NCBI GenBank assembly: GCA_040382215.1 | Contig: JBEIFW010000023.1 | Coordinates: forward strand, 1 to 27,262 | DNA: 27,262 nt | From: JBEIFW01 sp040382215 | Lineage (GTDB): Bacteria > Actinomycetota > Acidimicrobiia > Acidimicrobiales > Ilumatobacteraceae | Direction of reading: 5' to 3' | Shown: positions 1 to 6,830 of the stretch, piece by piece | How positions within the stretch are numbered: position 1 is the stretch's first letter | Layout of the letters: each line of letters opens with the position of its first letter | Translations under genes and position numbers: made by a program | The notes under the pieces: generated by a model | What the model was told of the DNA's origin: nothing | What the model saw: the letters and a program-made list of their open reading frames with translations, nothing else | Databases searched by the model: none

Positions 1-436
1 GCGATCACGAACCTCGGCGACGGGGTCGGCGTCGTCGCCTAACCGTGGCTGGCGTCGCTCGTCACCCGCAACCCCGCGCTGGTCGCCGCCGTGGTGGCGG
101 CCCAGCGGCTGCCTTGGCTCGTCGTCACCCTGCCGGCGGGGGTGTGGACCGATCGGCTGGATCGCCGAAGCGTCATCGTGGGCAGCGACCTGTTCCGGGG
201 CGCGGTCACCCTGCTCGTGGCCACGGTTGTCTCGGTGCGTCTCGCCGGCCGTGCCGACCCGGGCGACACGGTCGGTACCGACACGGCGCTCTACGGGCTC
301 GTCGTCGTGGCGACCGTCGCCGTTGGGTGCGCCGATGTTGCTCACCGTGGCGCCGTCCCGGCTCACGATCGAACGGATCGAGCGTGCCCGGGCGGGCGCA
401 GCGACGGGCCTCGTGCCGGCGCCGCCCGACCGTTGA
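1..436 (+). pseudogene. Degraded MFS transporter remnant, 5' end outside window
   Basis: Frame 1 from the window edge reads like the N-terminal half of a major facilitator superfamily permease: NLGDGVG, then AAQRLPWLVVTLPAG, and the loop motif DRLDRR typical between TM2 and TM3. A TAA stop at 40-42 interrupts it where an aromatic residue would be expected. Around 325-335 the similarity moves to frame 2, where MLLTVAPSRLTIERIERARAGA looks like the last helix and cytoplasmic tail of the same family, ending at TGA 434-436. Only about 145 codons remain of the roughly 400 expected, so most of the middle has been deleted. The MFS assignment is from motif memory. The stop and frame change are directly visible, though a sequencing or assembly error could explain either one. 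Confidence 0.6.
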
Positions 437-462
437 CGCTGAGACGGCGAGCGTCTTATCGT
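433..462 (+). promoter_or_regulatory. Leaderless promoter of the TetR gene
   Basis: TTGACG (433-438) and TATCGT (457-462, fits TANNNT) are 18 bases apart. The -10 box ends six bases before the ATG at 469, which places the transcription start on or next to the start codon. There is no Shine-Dalgarno sequence, as expected for a leaderless mRNA. The -35 overlaps the stop codon of the pseudogene upstream. Confidence 0.6.
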
Positions 463-466
463 CTCA
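440..466. promoter_or_regulatory. Inverted repeat, candidate TetR operator
   Basis: TGAGACG (440-446) and CGTCTCA (460-466) are perfect 7-base inverted arms separated by 13 bases. The repeat covers the spacer and -10 box of the promoter and ends just before the TetR start codon. TetR proteins commonly bind such palindromes in their own promoter, so autorepression is the natural reading. This is an inference from position and symmetry only. Confidence 0.45.
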
Positions 467-468
467 CC

Positions 469-1059
469 ATGGCAGCGCCGGGTGAGCTCGAAGCACGGGT
501 GATCGACGCCGTGCGCCGTTGCTGCGAGCGCTGGGGCGTGTCGAAGGTGACCATCGACGACGTCGCCACCGAAGCCGGCGTGTCCCGGGCGACCGTCTAC
601 CGGTTGTTCCCGGGTGGGCGCGAGACCCTGCTCGAAGCGATGCGCGTCGCGGACACCGAGGGCTTCCTGCGGCTGCTGACCTCGAAGCTCGAGGGGGCCG
701 ACACCCTCGAGGAGATCCTGGTGCGCGGGCTCGTGGAGGCGACGGTCGCGCTGCGCACCGACGAGCACCTGCAGCTCGTCCTGCTCTCCGAACCCGGCGC
801 CCTCGCGCAGCAGCTCACCGTCGAGGGCCTGCCCCAGATCGTGGCGCTCACGGGCACGTTCCTCGCGCCCTGGCTCGGCCCGTTCGTCGGCGATCGCTCC
901 GACGAGCTCGCCGAGTGGCTCACCCGCTGCGTCATCTCCTACTTCCTCGTCCCCTCCTCGCACATCGACCTCGGCGACCGTGCGTCGGCCGAGCGGTTCG
1001 TGCGCCGCTTCGTCCTGCCGGCCTTCGAGTCGGCCGTCTCCGGAAGGACCACGCCATGA
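469..1059 (+). CDS. TetR/AcrR family transcriptional regulator
   Basis: A 196-aa protein with the usual TetR length and layout. The N-terminal DNA-binding domain (about residues 8-55) contains the helix-turn-helix VTIDDVATEAGVSRATVYRLF (about 27-47) followed by PGGRETL. The remainder is a helical ligand-binding domain whose ligand cannot be read from sequence. ATG 469 is chosen because the TetR domain begins right after it and because a leaderless promoter ends six bases upstream. The open frame continues further upstream only because it runs into the MFS remnant. Its TGA overlaps the ATG of the diiron protein (ATGA), so the two are translationally coupled and the regulator probably controls that gene as well as itself. 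Confidence 0.9.
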   Translation: MAAPGELEARVIDAVRRCCERWGVSKVTIDDVATEAGVSRATVYRLFPGGRETLLEAMRVADTEGFLRLLTSKLEGADTLEEILVRGLVEATVALRTDEHLQLVLLSEPGALAQQLTVEGLPQIVALTGTFLAPWLGPFVGDRSDELAEWLTRCVISYFLVPSSHIDLGDRASAERFVRRFVLPAFESAVSGRTTP

Positions 1060-2162
1060 CCTCGACCGAACACCTCCTCGGGCGCTGCGAGCTCGACGAC
1101 ATCGAAGCGATCCTCAGCGTGTCGAACCGCGACGTCGACGCCGTTGCGCACGCCGTCAAGGACAACGCCGACGCCATCTTCACGTGGGACTACTCCCTCG
1201 CCCGGCCGGCGCTGCGCAAGCTGTACGAGAAGGCCAAGACCGGGCAGTGGAACGCCACGACCGACCTGCCGTGGACGACCGAGGTCGACCTGGAGAAGGT
1301 CGTCGCCGCCGACCAGGTCGCGGTCGCCGCCGGCCTCGACCCTAACCACTATGCGGGCACCGCCGTCGCGCACTGGGGAGAGAAGGAATGGCTGGCGTTC
1401 GGGATGGAGAACCGACGTTGGACGCTGTCGCAGTTCCTGCACGGTGAGCAGGGCGCCCTGCTGTGCACGGCGAAGATCACCGAGACCGTGCCGTGGTACG
1501 ACGCCAAGCTCTACGCCGCCACCCAGGTCGTCGATGAGGCCCGCCACGTCGAGGTGTTCGCGCGGTACCTCGACGAGAAGCTCGGCGGCACCTACCAGGT
1601 CAACGCCCACCTTCGGATGCTGCTCGACGACATCGTCAATGACAGCCGCTGGGACATGACCTACCTCGGTATGCAGGTGATGGTGGAGGGTCTGGCGCTC
1701 GCCGCGTTCGGGTTCATGCACCAACTCACCGAGGAGCCCCTGCTCAAGCAGCTCCTGCGGTACGTGATGAGCGACGAGGCCCGCCACGTGGCCTTCGGCG
1801 TGCTGTCGCTGCGCGAGGTCTACGAGGGCATGTCCGATGCCGAGCTGCGCGACCGCCAGGAGTTCGCCTACGAGGCTGCAGTCCGCATGCGCGACCGGTT
1901 CCTGTCACAGGAGGTGTGGGAGCGCACCGGCATCAACCCCCGCGACGTCGTGCCGCTGATCCTGAAGGATCCGACCCGTCAGGTGTTCCAGCAGTTGCTG
2001 TTCTCGAAGATCGTTCCCAACTGCAAGAAGCTCGGTCTGCTCGACCGCAACGACGCCTGGCTGCGCCGCCGCTTCGAGGAGATGGGAGTGATCCAGTTCG
2101 AGGACTGGGCCGACACCGGCGAGGAGTACACCGCTTTCGCACTCGACGCCGCCGAGTCCTGA
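1056..2162 (+). CDS. Ferritin-like diiron protein, probable oxidase/oxygenase
   Basis: A 368-aa protein with the four-helix carboxylate-diiron pattern: E131 (HGEQ), E161xxH164 (DEARHVE), E211 (MVEG) and E241xxH244 (DEARHVAFG). This E-ExxH-E-ExxH set supplies all six expected iron ligands, so it is probably an active O2-activating enzyme of the broad ribonucleotide-reductase-R2/AurF-like superfamily rather than a storage ferritin, which is much shorter. The substrate is unknown. GGAAGG at 1042-1047 lies eight bases before the ATG, and the start overlaps the TetR stop. The arrangement suggests that the ligand sensed by the TetR protein is related to the substrate or product. No electron-transfer partner is visible nearby. 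Confidence 0.85.
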   Translation: MTSTEHLLGRCELDDIEAILSVSNRDVDAVAHAVKDNADAIFTWDYSLARPALRKLYEKAKTGQWNATTDLPWTTEVDLEKVVAADQVAVAAGLDPNHYAGTAVAHWGEKEWLAFGMENRRWTLSQFLHGEQGALLCTAKITETVPWYDAKLYAATQVVDEARHVEVFARYLDEKLGGTYQVNAHLRMLLDDIVNDSRWDMTYLGMQVMVEGLALAAFGFMHQLTEEPLLKQLLRYVMSDEARHVAFGVLSLREVYEGMSDAELRDRQEFAYEAAVRMRDRFLSQEVWERTGINPRDVVPLILKDPTRQVFQQLLFSKIVPNCKKLGLLDRNDAWLRRRFEEMGVIQFEDWADTGEEYTAFALDAAES

Positions 2163-2244
2163 CCCGGGGCCGCCCTGCGCCGGCGCTGCGACAAGACCGT
2201 GTCAACGGGCTCACGCCCGCCGCCATGGTGCCGATCGGTGGGGC

Positions 2245-2415
2245 GTGCACCCAGTCTTGGCAACAGTGCCGGTGGCCAGCCAGATCGTCGCCAGCGCGGC
2301 GCTTGCGGCCGCTGGCCTGTGGGCCGTCGTGCTCGCGGTGCGAGCGGTGCGAGCGGTGCGAGACTGCGAGGACGACGGCGAGCACCCTTGGGGTCGGAGC
2401 CCGGCCAGCCAATAG
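2245..2415 (+). CDS. Possible small single-span membrane protein (56 aa)
   Basis: From GTG 2245 to TAG 2413-2415 an open frame encodes a hydrophobic stretch (about residues 10-32, SQIVASAALAAAGLWAVVLA) followed by a basic AVRAVRAVR segment and an acidic, hydrophilic tail. This is a sensible topology for a one-helix membrane protein. Third codon positions are about 80% G/C, compatible with coding. Against it, there is no clear Shine-Dalgarno sequence, no recognised family, and GC-rich DNA often gives hydrophobic chance frames. The stop codon overlaps the -10 box proposed for the next gene. Confidence 0.35.
   Translation: MHPVLATVPVASQIVASAALAAAGLWAVVLAVRAVRAVRDCEDDGEHPWGRSPASQ
2335..2361 (+). 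repeat. Three perfect 9-base tandem repeats
   Basis: GCGGTGCGA occurs three times without interruption. The unit is nine bases, and in the small frame starting at 2245 each copy encodes Ala-Val-Arg, so changes in copy number would preserve that frame. Confidence 0.85.
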
Positions 2416-2418
2416 TCT
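2388..2418 (+). promoter_or_regulatory. Leaderless promoter of the 206-aa unknown gene
   Basis: TAGTCT (2413-2418, fits TANNNT) ends eight bases before the GTG at 2427. A weak -35-like TTGGGG lies at 2388-2393, 19 bases away. No Shine-Dalgarno sequence precedes the GTG, so a leaderless start is proposed. Confidence 0.5.
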
Positions 2419-2426
2419 CGGCACCT

Positions 2427-3047
2427 GTGCGCCTGGAGTCCGATCCCCGCTTCCTCGTCCTGCATGCGCTTCGCATCAAGGGCTTCGCGAAGGCCGACGT
2501 GCTGTCGGAGCTGAGCGGCCTGCCGATCGAGGATGTCGAAGGCGAGCTCGTCGGGCTGCAGCGTGAGGAACTGGTCCTGTTCCGGGAGGCCCGGTCGCTG
2601 TGGCAGCTCACAGCAGCGGGCCGTGCCGTGCACGGCCCGCTGCTCGCCGCCGACGCCGAGCACCGAGGTATGCGGGTGGGTCTCGAGCCGCATTACCCCG
2701 CGTTCGTCGAGCTGAACGTGCGGTTCAAGGAGCTCTGCGGCGACTGGCAGCTGCGCCACGGCGCCCCCAACGACCACTGCGACTCGCTCTACGACCGTCA
2801 GGTGCTCGATCGCCTCGCCGCCGTCGACGCCGCCGTCCAGCCCATCTGCGCGGCCTTTGGCGGCGTCGCCGTGCGGTTCGGGGGCTACGGCCATCGGCTG
2901 TCCCACGTGGCGCAACTCGTCGACGGCGGGCAGTTCAACCTGTTCACCGGCGTGATGTGCGGGTCTTACCACGACGTGTGGATGGAACTGCACGAGGACC
3001 TGATCCTCACCTTGGGGATCGACCGCTCGGCCGAGGGCAGCTTCTGA
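2427..3047 (+). CDS. Unknown protein with winged-helix-like N-terminus
   Basis: A 206-aa protein. Residues 8-72 read like a winged-helix domain: hydrophobic helices, ADVLSELSGLPIEDVEGELVGL as a possible recognition region, a turn, then REARSLWQLTAAGRAV, as in MarR/PadR-type or FeoC-like folds. The rest (about 90-206) is a compact domain with NVRFKELCGDWQ, NDHCDSLYD and SYHDVWMELHEDLILTLG, rich in His, Asp, Trp and Cys. I do not recognise this domain. GTG 2427 is preferred because the -10 box is just upstream and the domain starts immediately; an in-frame start at 2199 would add a low-complexity leader. It could be a regulator, but no function is assigned. It converges on nucS and shares a terminator stem with it. 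Confidence 0.75.
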   Translation: MRLESDPRFLVLHALRIKGFAKADVLSELSGLPIEDVEGELVGLQREELVLFREARSLWQLTAAGRAVHGPLLAADAEHRGMRVGLEPHYPAFVELNVRFKELCGDWQLRHGAPNDHCDSLYDRQVLDRLAAVDAAVQPICAAFGGVAVRFGGYGHRLSHVAQLVDGGQFNLFTGVMCGSYHDVWMELHEDLILTLGIDRSAEGSF

Positions 3048-3065
3048 TCCGACCGGGGGTCAGAA
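3042..3065. terminator. Bidirectional terminator stem containing both stop codons
   Basis: Arms TTCTGATCC (3042-3050) and GGGTCAGAA (3057-3065) form a 9-bp stem with one G-U wobble around a six-base loop. The TGA of the plus-strand gene (3045-3047) and the reversed TGA of nucS (3060-3062) both lie in the stem. No long U tract follows on either strand, so efficiency is uncertain. Confidence 0.6.
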
Positions 3066-3719
3066 AAGACGGAGATCGTCGGGGCGCAGGCCCCGCAGCT
3101 CGTCGTAGTCGACCTCGATGCAGCGGAATCCACGGGCCTCGGCCAGCACCCGGGCCTGCGGCTTGATGATCTGGGCTACGAACACCCCGTGGACCGGCCG
3201 CAGCGAGCCGTCCCGCTCGAGCCGCTCGACGTAGCGCGTGAGCTGCTCGACGCCGTCGATCTCACCCCGCCGCTTCACCTCGACCGCGACGGAGCGCCCG
3301 GCGGCGTCCCGGCACAACAGATCGACGGGGCCGATGTCGGTCGGGTACTCGCGCCGGACGACCACGAAACCGGGCCCGAGCACCTCGGGGCTCGCCGCAA
3401 GCAACTCCTGCAGGTGTGCCTCGACGCCGTCTTTCTGGAGACCGGGATCGACTCCGAACTCATGGTTGGTGTCGGCCAGGACCTCCTCGATGGTGATGAC
3501 GAGGCGCTCCCCCTTGGGGTTGGTGACGGTCCAGCACCCGTCGGCCTCCATCAGGGTGTTGGGAGCGTTCATCCAGTTCAGCGGCTTGTACGCGCCGCCG
3601 TCGGCATGGACGGCGATGCACCCGTCGGCCTTGACCATGACCAGCCGCACGGCGCTGGGCAGTTGCGCCGACAGGCGGCCTTCGTAGGCGACGCAGCAAC
3701 GGGCGATCAGGAGGCGCAC
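3060..3719 (-). CDS. nucS: Endonuclease NucS/EndoMS (mismatch-specific)
   Basis: A 219-aa protein matching NucS along its length; the M. tuberculosis protein is about 226 aa. The N-terminal half (1-105) is the DNA-binding beta domain with AYKPLNWM and GVDPGLQKDGVEAHLQ. The C-terminal half is a RecB-like nuclease with REYPTDIGPVDLL (catalytic D133), VEVKRRGEIDG (E147, K149) and QLTRY (159-163). It ends in DLRLF, like the tail that binds the sliding clamp in this family. NucS cuts both strands at mismatches and replaces MutS/MutL repair in actinobacteria and some archaea. GTG 3719 is chosen because V-R-L-L-I matches the family N-terminus. The gene diverges from the HTH pair, with 79 bases between starts. 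Confidence 0.95.
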   Translation of the reverse strand: MRLLIARCCVAYEGRLSAQLPSAVRLVMVKADGCIAVHADGGAYKPLNWMNAPNTLMEADGCWTVTNPKGERLVITIEEVLADTNHEFGVDPGLQKDGVEAHLQELLAASPEVLGPGFVVVRREYPTDIGPVDLLCRDAAGRSVAVEVKRRGEIDGVEQLTRYVERLERDGSLRPVHGVFVAQIIKPQARVLAEARGFRCIEVDYDELRGLRPDDLRLF

Positions 3720-3738
3720 GGCCCCTCGATCCGGTGTC

Positions 3739-3769
3739 TTGACGCTACGTTGCCCGTGGAGCACTCAAT
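3739..3769. promoter_or_regulatory. Overlapping divergent promoters, nucS and HTH gene (tentative)
   Basis: On the plus strand, TTGACG (3739-3744) and CTCAAT (3764-3769) are 19 bases apart. On the minus strand, TTGAGT (3768-3763) and TAGCGT (3747-3742) are 15 bases apart. Each strand's -10 overlaps the other strand's -35, so the two promoters would compete for polymerase. The spacings are not ideal and the assignment is tentative. Confidence 0.3.
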
Positions 3770-3798
3770 GGGGTGTCCGGCCATCCGATCCCCTCGGT

Positions 3799-4416
3799 AT
3801 GGGTTTGTGGCGTGTGGCGAGGCCGGCGGGATCATACGACCTCGCCGCCGACGTGCCCTCGGAGCGCCTCGCCCATCTGCTGCGGCGGGCTCGGGTGCGC
3901 GCCGGCTTCGACGAGCGCACCATGGCTCGGGCCGTCGGCGTTCGGGCGAAGGATCTCAAGGCGTGGGAGGACGGCGAGGTCCGGCCCGACGACGACGCGC
4001 TCGTGCGGTACGCCGAGGCATGCGGCACGACGCCCGACCACCTGCTGCGCCGGCGCGACACCGTCGAGATCGACGCGTACGCCGGCACGATGCGTGTGGG
4101 AAGTTCGGTCGCGCGCTTCGACTGGCGCAGCACCTCGAACACAATGGTTCTCCACACCTACCTGGGTCTCGTACGCGAACAGCGCAGCATGCGTCCCGGC
4201 CAGCCGGTGGTGTTCCGCGACGACGACGCCGAGTCGCTCTCGATCGCGCTCGACCTGGCTGATCCGTCGCTGCCGGAACGGTTGATGCAGATCGTGGGGC
4301 TCACGCGGACCGAGGCGGACCGGATTCGCGACCGGATGATCCGCCACCGGATGCGTATGGCCCACGCCGCCGCGGCGGCCCGAAGTGATCCGAATGGCCC
4401 AGGGGATCGGCGGTAG
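3799..4416 (+). CDS. HTH protein, first of a tandem paralogous pair
   Basis: A 205-aa protein. Residues 22-85 are a Cro/C1 (XRE)-type helix-turn-helix: LAHLLRRARVRAGFDERTMA, then VGVRAKDLKAWEDGEVRPD and LVRYAEACGTTPDHLL. The C-terminal part (about 88-182) contains TYLGLVREQRS, a strand-like PVVFRDDDAESLSIALDL and GLTRTEADRIRDR. It aligns without large gaps to the C-terminal part of the next gene, so it is a real conserved domain, but I do not recognise it. ATG 3799 is used; an ATG at 3739 would overlap the proposed promoter, and GTG 3814 is also possible. The pair faces away from nucS. Target and ligand are unknown. Confidence 0.75.
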   Translation: MGLWRVARPAGSYDLAADVPSERLAHLLRRARVRAGFDERTMARAVGVRAKDLKAWEDGEVRPDDDALVRYAEACGTTPDHLLRRRDTVEIDAYAGTMRVGSSVARFDWRSTSNTMVLHTYLGLVREQRSMRPGQPVVFRDDDAESLSIALDLADPSLPERLMQIVGLTRTEADRIRDRMIRHRMRMAHAAAAARSDPNGPGDRR

Positions 4417-4503
4417 CGGCGGTGACGGAAGCCTCTAACGTTCGTTTGGGGTTCCAGCGGATCTTGCTGGGTAGCGGTCGAGGTTTCGGGATGGTTCCGA
4501 TGC

Positions 4504-4509
4504 GAGGAA
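4504..4509 (+). promoter_or_regulatory. Ribosome binding site of the second HTH gene
   Basis: GAGGAA lies four bases before ATG 4514. A second ATG at 4523 is 13 bases away and fits less well, so the first is preferred. The gene therefore has a leader and need not be translated by read-through from the first HTH gene 97 bases upstream. Confidence 0.5.
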
Positions 4510-4513
4510 ACGG

Positions 4514-5080
4514 ATGACGAACATGTCGGCTCGCTATCGCTACACCCGAGGAATTCCCACGCCCCGGATCGCCGAGATCCTCCGGAAGTCTGCTGCGGAC
4601 GCATCGATGTCCGAGACGGACCTCACTCGCACGCTCGGGCTGCGCCGGCGCGTGGTGAGGCGCTGGCTGCGCGGTGAGGAGATCCCCTGCGACCAGGAGA
4701 TCGAGCAGTTCGCATCGGCGTGCGGTGCGCTCGTGATCGACCTGTTCCCGATCCGTGACGTCGTGGAGTACGACCCGGCGCTGCTGGTGCTGCGGGTCGG
4801 TGACCACGCCGTGGGCATCAGCGACCTGTCCAACGACGGCGTGCTGCGCACCTACCTGTCGCTCGTGCGCATGCAGCGCGGTCTGGCCGAGGACGCACCG
4901 GTCACGCTGCGGATCGAGGACGTCGAGGTGCTCTCCGTCGCCCTCGACCTCGACGACGAAGAACTCGAGGCGCGGCTGCAGCTGCTCGGGCACATGACTG
5001 CCGTCGAGGCCCACGACGCCCGGGCCCGCATCCTGCGGGCCTTCCTGTCGCAGCCGTCCAAGCCCGACCGGGCGCCCTGA
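4514..5080 (+). CDS. HTH protein, second of a tandem paralogous pair
   Basis: A 188-aa paralogue of the preceding gene. The HTH region (about 16-78) reads IAEILRKSAADASMSETDL, LGLRRRVVRRWLRGEEIP and IEQFASACGALVIDLF. It is more divergent from classical XRE proteins and has an Arg-rich recognition helix. The C-terminal domain (about 82-176) repeats the pattern of the first copy: VLRTYLSLVRMQRG against VLHTYLGLVREQRS, LSVALDLDD against LSIALDLAD, and TAVEAHDARARILR against TRTEADRIRDRMIR. The duplication with a diverged DNA-reading helix and conserved C-terminal half suggests two regulators with different targets and a common input or partner. It converges with the kinase-like gene over a shared stem at the stop codons. 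Confidence 0.75.
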   Translation: MTNMSARYRYTRGIPTPRIAEILRKSAADASMSETDLTRTLGLRRRVVRRWLRGEEIPCDQEIEQFASACGALVIDLFPIRDVVEYDPALLVLRVGDHAVGISDLSNDGVLRTYLSLVRMQRGLAEDAPVTLRIEDVEVLSVALDLDDEELEARLQLLGHMTAVEAHDARARILRAFLSQPSKPDRAP

Positions 5081-5121
5081 TCGCCGGTACCCCCGGGTAG
5101 ATCGGTCGCTCCCGGATCAGG
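5076..5121. terminator. Convergent-junction stem containing both stop codons
   Basis: CCTGATC (5076-5082) and GATCAGG (5115-5121) are perfect 7-base arms, and each contains one of the opposing TGA stops. The 32-base interval can form a second small stem, CCGGG/CCCGG. No U tract is present. The same arms recur at 16193-16229. Confidence 0.45.
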
Positions 5122-6730
5122 ACCGCTCGCGCATCCGCTTGTTGATCAGATTGCGGCGCGCCTGCAAATCCCGGTACGTGAGCCGGTCGGTCGAGGAGTC
5201 GAGACCGAACCCGGCCTTCACCCCGTCGAGGTCGATGCGGACCGCCTCGTGGTCGATCCCGAGCTCTCGGCCGAGGCGCTCGCCGTGGGTCTGCGCGAAG
5301 TGCATCGAGATCTGGGCGATCTCTCCGAGCAGGTCGAGGTCTGGGGCGAGACGGGCGATCGCGCCGTCGAGGAACACCAGGTTCTTCACGTAGAGCATGA
5401 GCTCCTTGGGCATACGGGCCCCGTAGCCGAGCAGCGACTTGACGACCCGCTGCACCTCCTTGACGATCTCCTCCCCCGACAACGTCGTGGGATCGACCGG
5501 GGGCTGGTCCAGGCGAAGATCGACCTTGACCGCTTGCAGATCGGTGTCGGCGGGGAGCGCCCCGAGGTCGCGCAGCGCGGCGAGCTGGCTGTCGACGTCG
5601 TTTGCGATCGCCCCGAGCATCAGGCGCAGGAACGCCAGGCGCCGCTGCTGGGTGAGCCGGGCGGTGATCCCGAAGTCGAGCAGGGCGGTACGGCCGTCCG
5701 GGAGGACAAACAGGTTCCCGCCGTGGAGGTCGCCGTGGAAGATCCCGTGGATCATCGCCCCTTCCATGAACGCGACCATCCCGGTGCGGATCACCTCGTG
5801 GGTGTCCACGCCGGCGGCGCGCATGCCTTCGACGTCGTCGAATGCGAAGCCCGACAGCCGCTCCATCACGAGCACCCGCCGGGTGACGAGCCGGGGGTGG
5901 GGCCGGGGCACGACGTAGCCGCGCTGGCCGAGATCCGCGAGCACCCGGGCGACGTCGAGCATGTTGCTCGCCTCGATCCGGAAGTCGAGCTCTTCGGTGA
6001 TGGTCTCGGCGAACAGCTCGACGAGGGCCGGCGGGTTGGCGAGGGCCGCGATCGGGATCCGTCCGACCATCCATGGTGCCAGCCAGGCCATGGCCCGCAG
6101 GTCCTTGCGCACGAACGTCGACACCGACGGTCGCTGGACCTTCACGACCACGTCCTCGCCGGTGGTGAGGCGGGCGGCATGGACCTGGGCGATCGACGCC
6201 GCTGCGAGCGGGGTGCGGTCGAACCAGGTGAAGACCTGCTCGATGGTGGCGCCGAGCTCCTCTTCGACGACGCGCCGCACGACCTCGAAGGGCTCGGCGG
6301 GCACCTGGTCGCGGCACAGCTTGAACTCGCGTACCAGTTCTTCGGGGAACAGGCCCTCGCCGGAGGAGATGATCTGGCCGAGCTTGATGTACGTGGGTCC
6401 GAGCCGTTCGGCCGCGCGGCGCAACCGCCGCGACAGCTCGGCGCGGCTCGCTTCCGGCGAGGCGAAGCGGCCGACCCGCTTGCGCAGCGCCCACCAGCCG
6501 ACCGACCCCGCCAGCGACGCGGCGACGGTGGCGACCCGGGCGCCCGGCGGCAGCCGAGTGGGCTTGGTCAGCCGAGGGATCTCGGCGCGGGCGGCGGCCC
6601 GCAGGCGGGCGGCGTCGGCACGCCAGGTGATCCGCTGCTCGTCGAGCACCCACGGCGCAGTGTCGGTGAACGCGCCCCAGGTCACGTCGGGTGGGGCGAC
6701 GCGCTCGGCGGGGGACTCGAGGGAGGTCAT
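5117..6730 (-). CDS. ABC1/UbiB-family atypical kinase
   Basis: A 537-aa protein with the UbiB/ABC1 kinase-like layout: the KxGQ motif as KLGQ (116-119), an Ala-rich loop AAASIAQVHAA (176-186), an ATP-site lysine in VVVKVQRP (K197), ITEELDFRIEASN (244-256), HGDLHGGNLF (332-341) and the DFG triplet (352-354). Family members act in quinone or isoprenoid lipid homeostasis and have ATPase activity. The bacterial substrate is uncertain and no ubiquinone or menaquinone gene lies nearby. An alpha-helical extension with PTRLPPGARVATVAASLAG (57-75) precedes the KxGQ motif. ATG 6730 is chosen because the family-like sequence begins near it and the frame upstream is low-complexity and overlaps the next gene's promoter. 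It is divergent from the swivelling-domain genes. Confidence 0.88.
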   Translation of the reverse strand: MTSLESPAERVAPPDVTWGAFTDTAPWVLDEQRITWRADAARLRAAARAEIPRLTKPTRLPPGARVATVAASLAGSVGWWALRKRVGRFASPEASRAELSRRLRRAAERLGPTYIKLGQIISSGEGLFPEELVREFKLCRDQVPAEPFEVVRRVVEEELGATIEQVFTWFDRTPLAAASIAQVHAARLTTGEDVVVKVQRPSVSTFVRKDLRAMAWLAPWMVGRIPIAALANPPALVELFAETITEELDFRIEASNMLDVARVLADLGQRGYVVPRPHPRLVTRRVLVMERLSGFAFDDVEGMRAAGVDTHEVIRTGMVAFMEGAMIHGIFHGDLHGGNLFVLPDGRTALLDFGITARLTQQRRLAFLRLMLGAIANDVDSQLAALRDLGALPADTDLQAVKVDLRLDQPPVDPTTLSGEEIVKEVQRVVKSLLGYGARMPKELMLYVKNLVFLDGAIARLAPDLDLLGEIAQISMHFAQTHGERLGRELGIDHEAVRIDLDGVKAGFGLDSSTDRLTYRDLQARRNLINKRMRERS

Positions 6731-6793
6731 CAGCGTGATGATCCCATCCCGGGATCCTGGTTGCCCGGTCAGCCGGTCGCCTCCGAGCGCTTG

Positions 6794-6825
6794 TAGTGTC
6801 CGGCGCCACCGAACGCGCGGGGGGA
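6794..6825 (+). promoter_or_regulatory. Promoter -10 and ribosome site of first swivel gene
   Basis: TAGTGT (6794-6799) fits TANNNT and would start transcription near 6806. GGGGGGA (6819-6825) is a Shine-Dalgarno-like run five bases before GTG 6831. No convincing -35 is seen. Confidence 0.4.
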
Positions 6826-6830
6826 TACTC

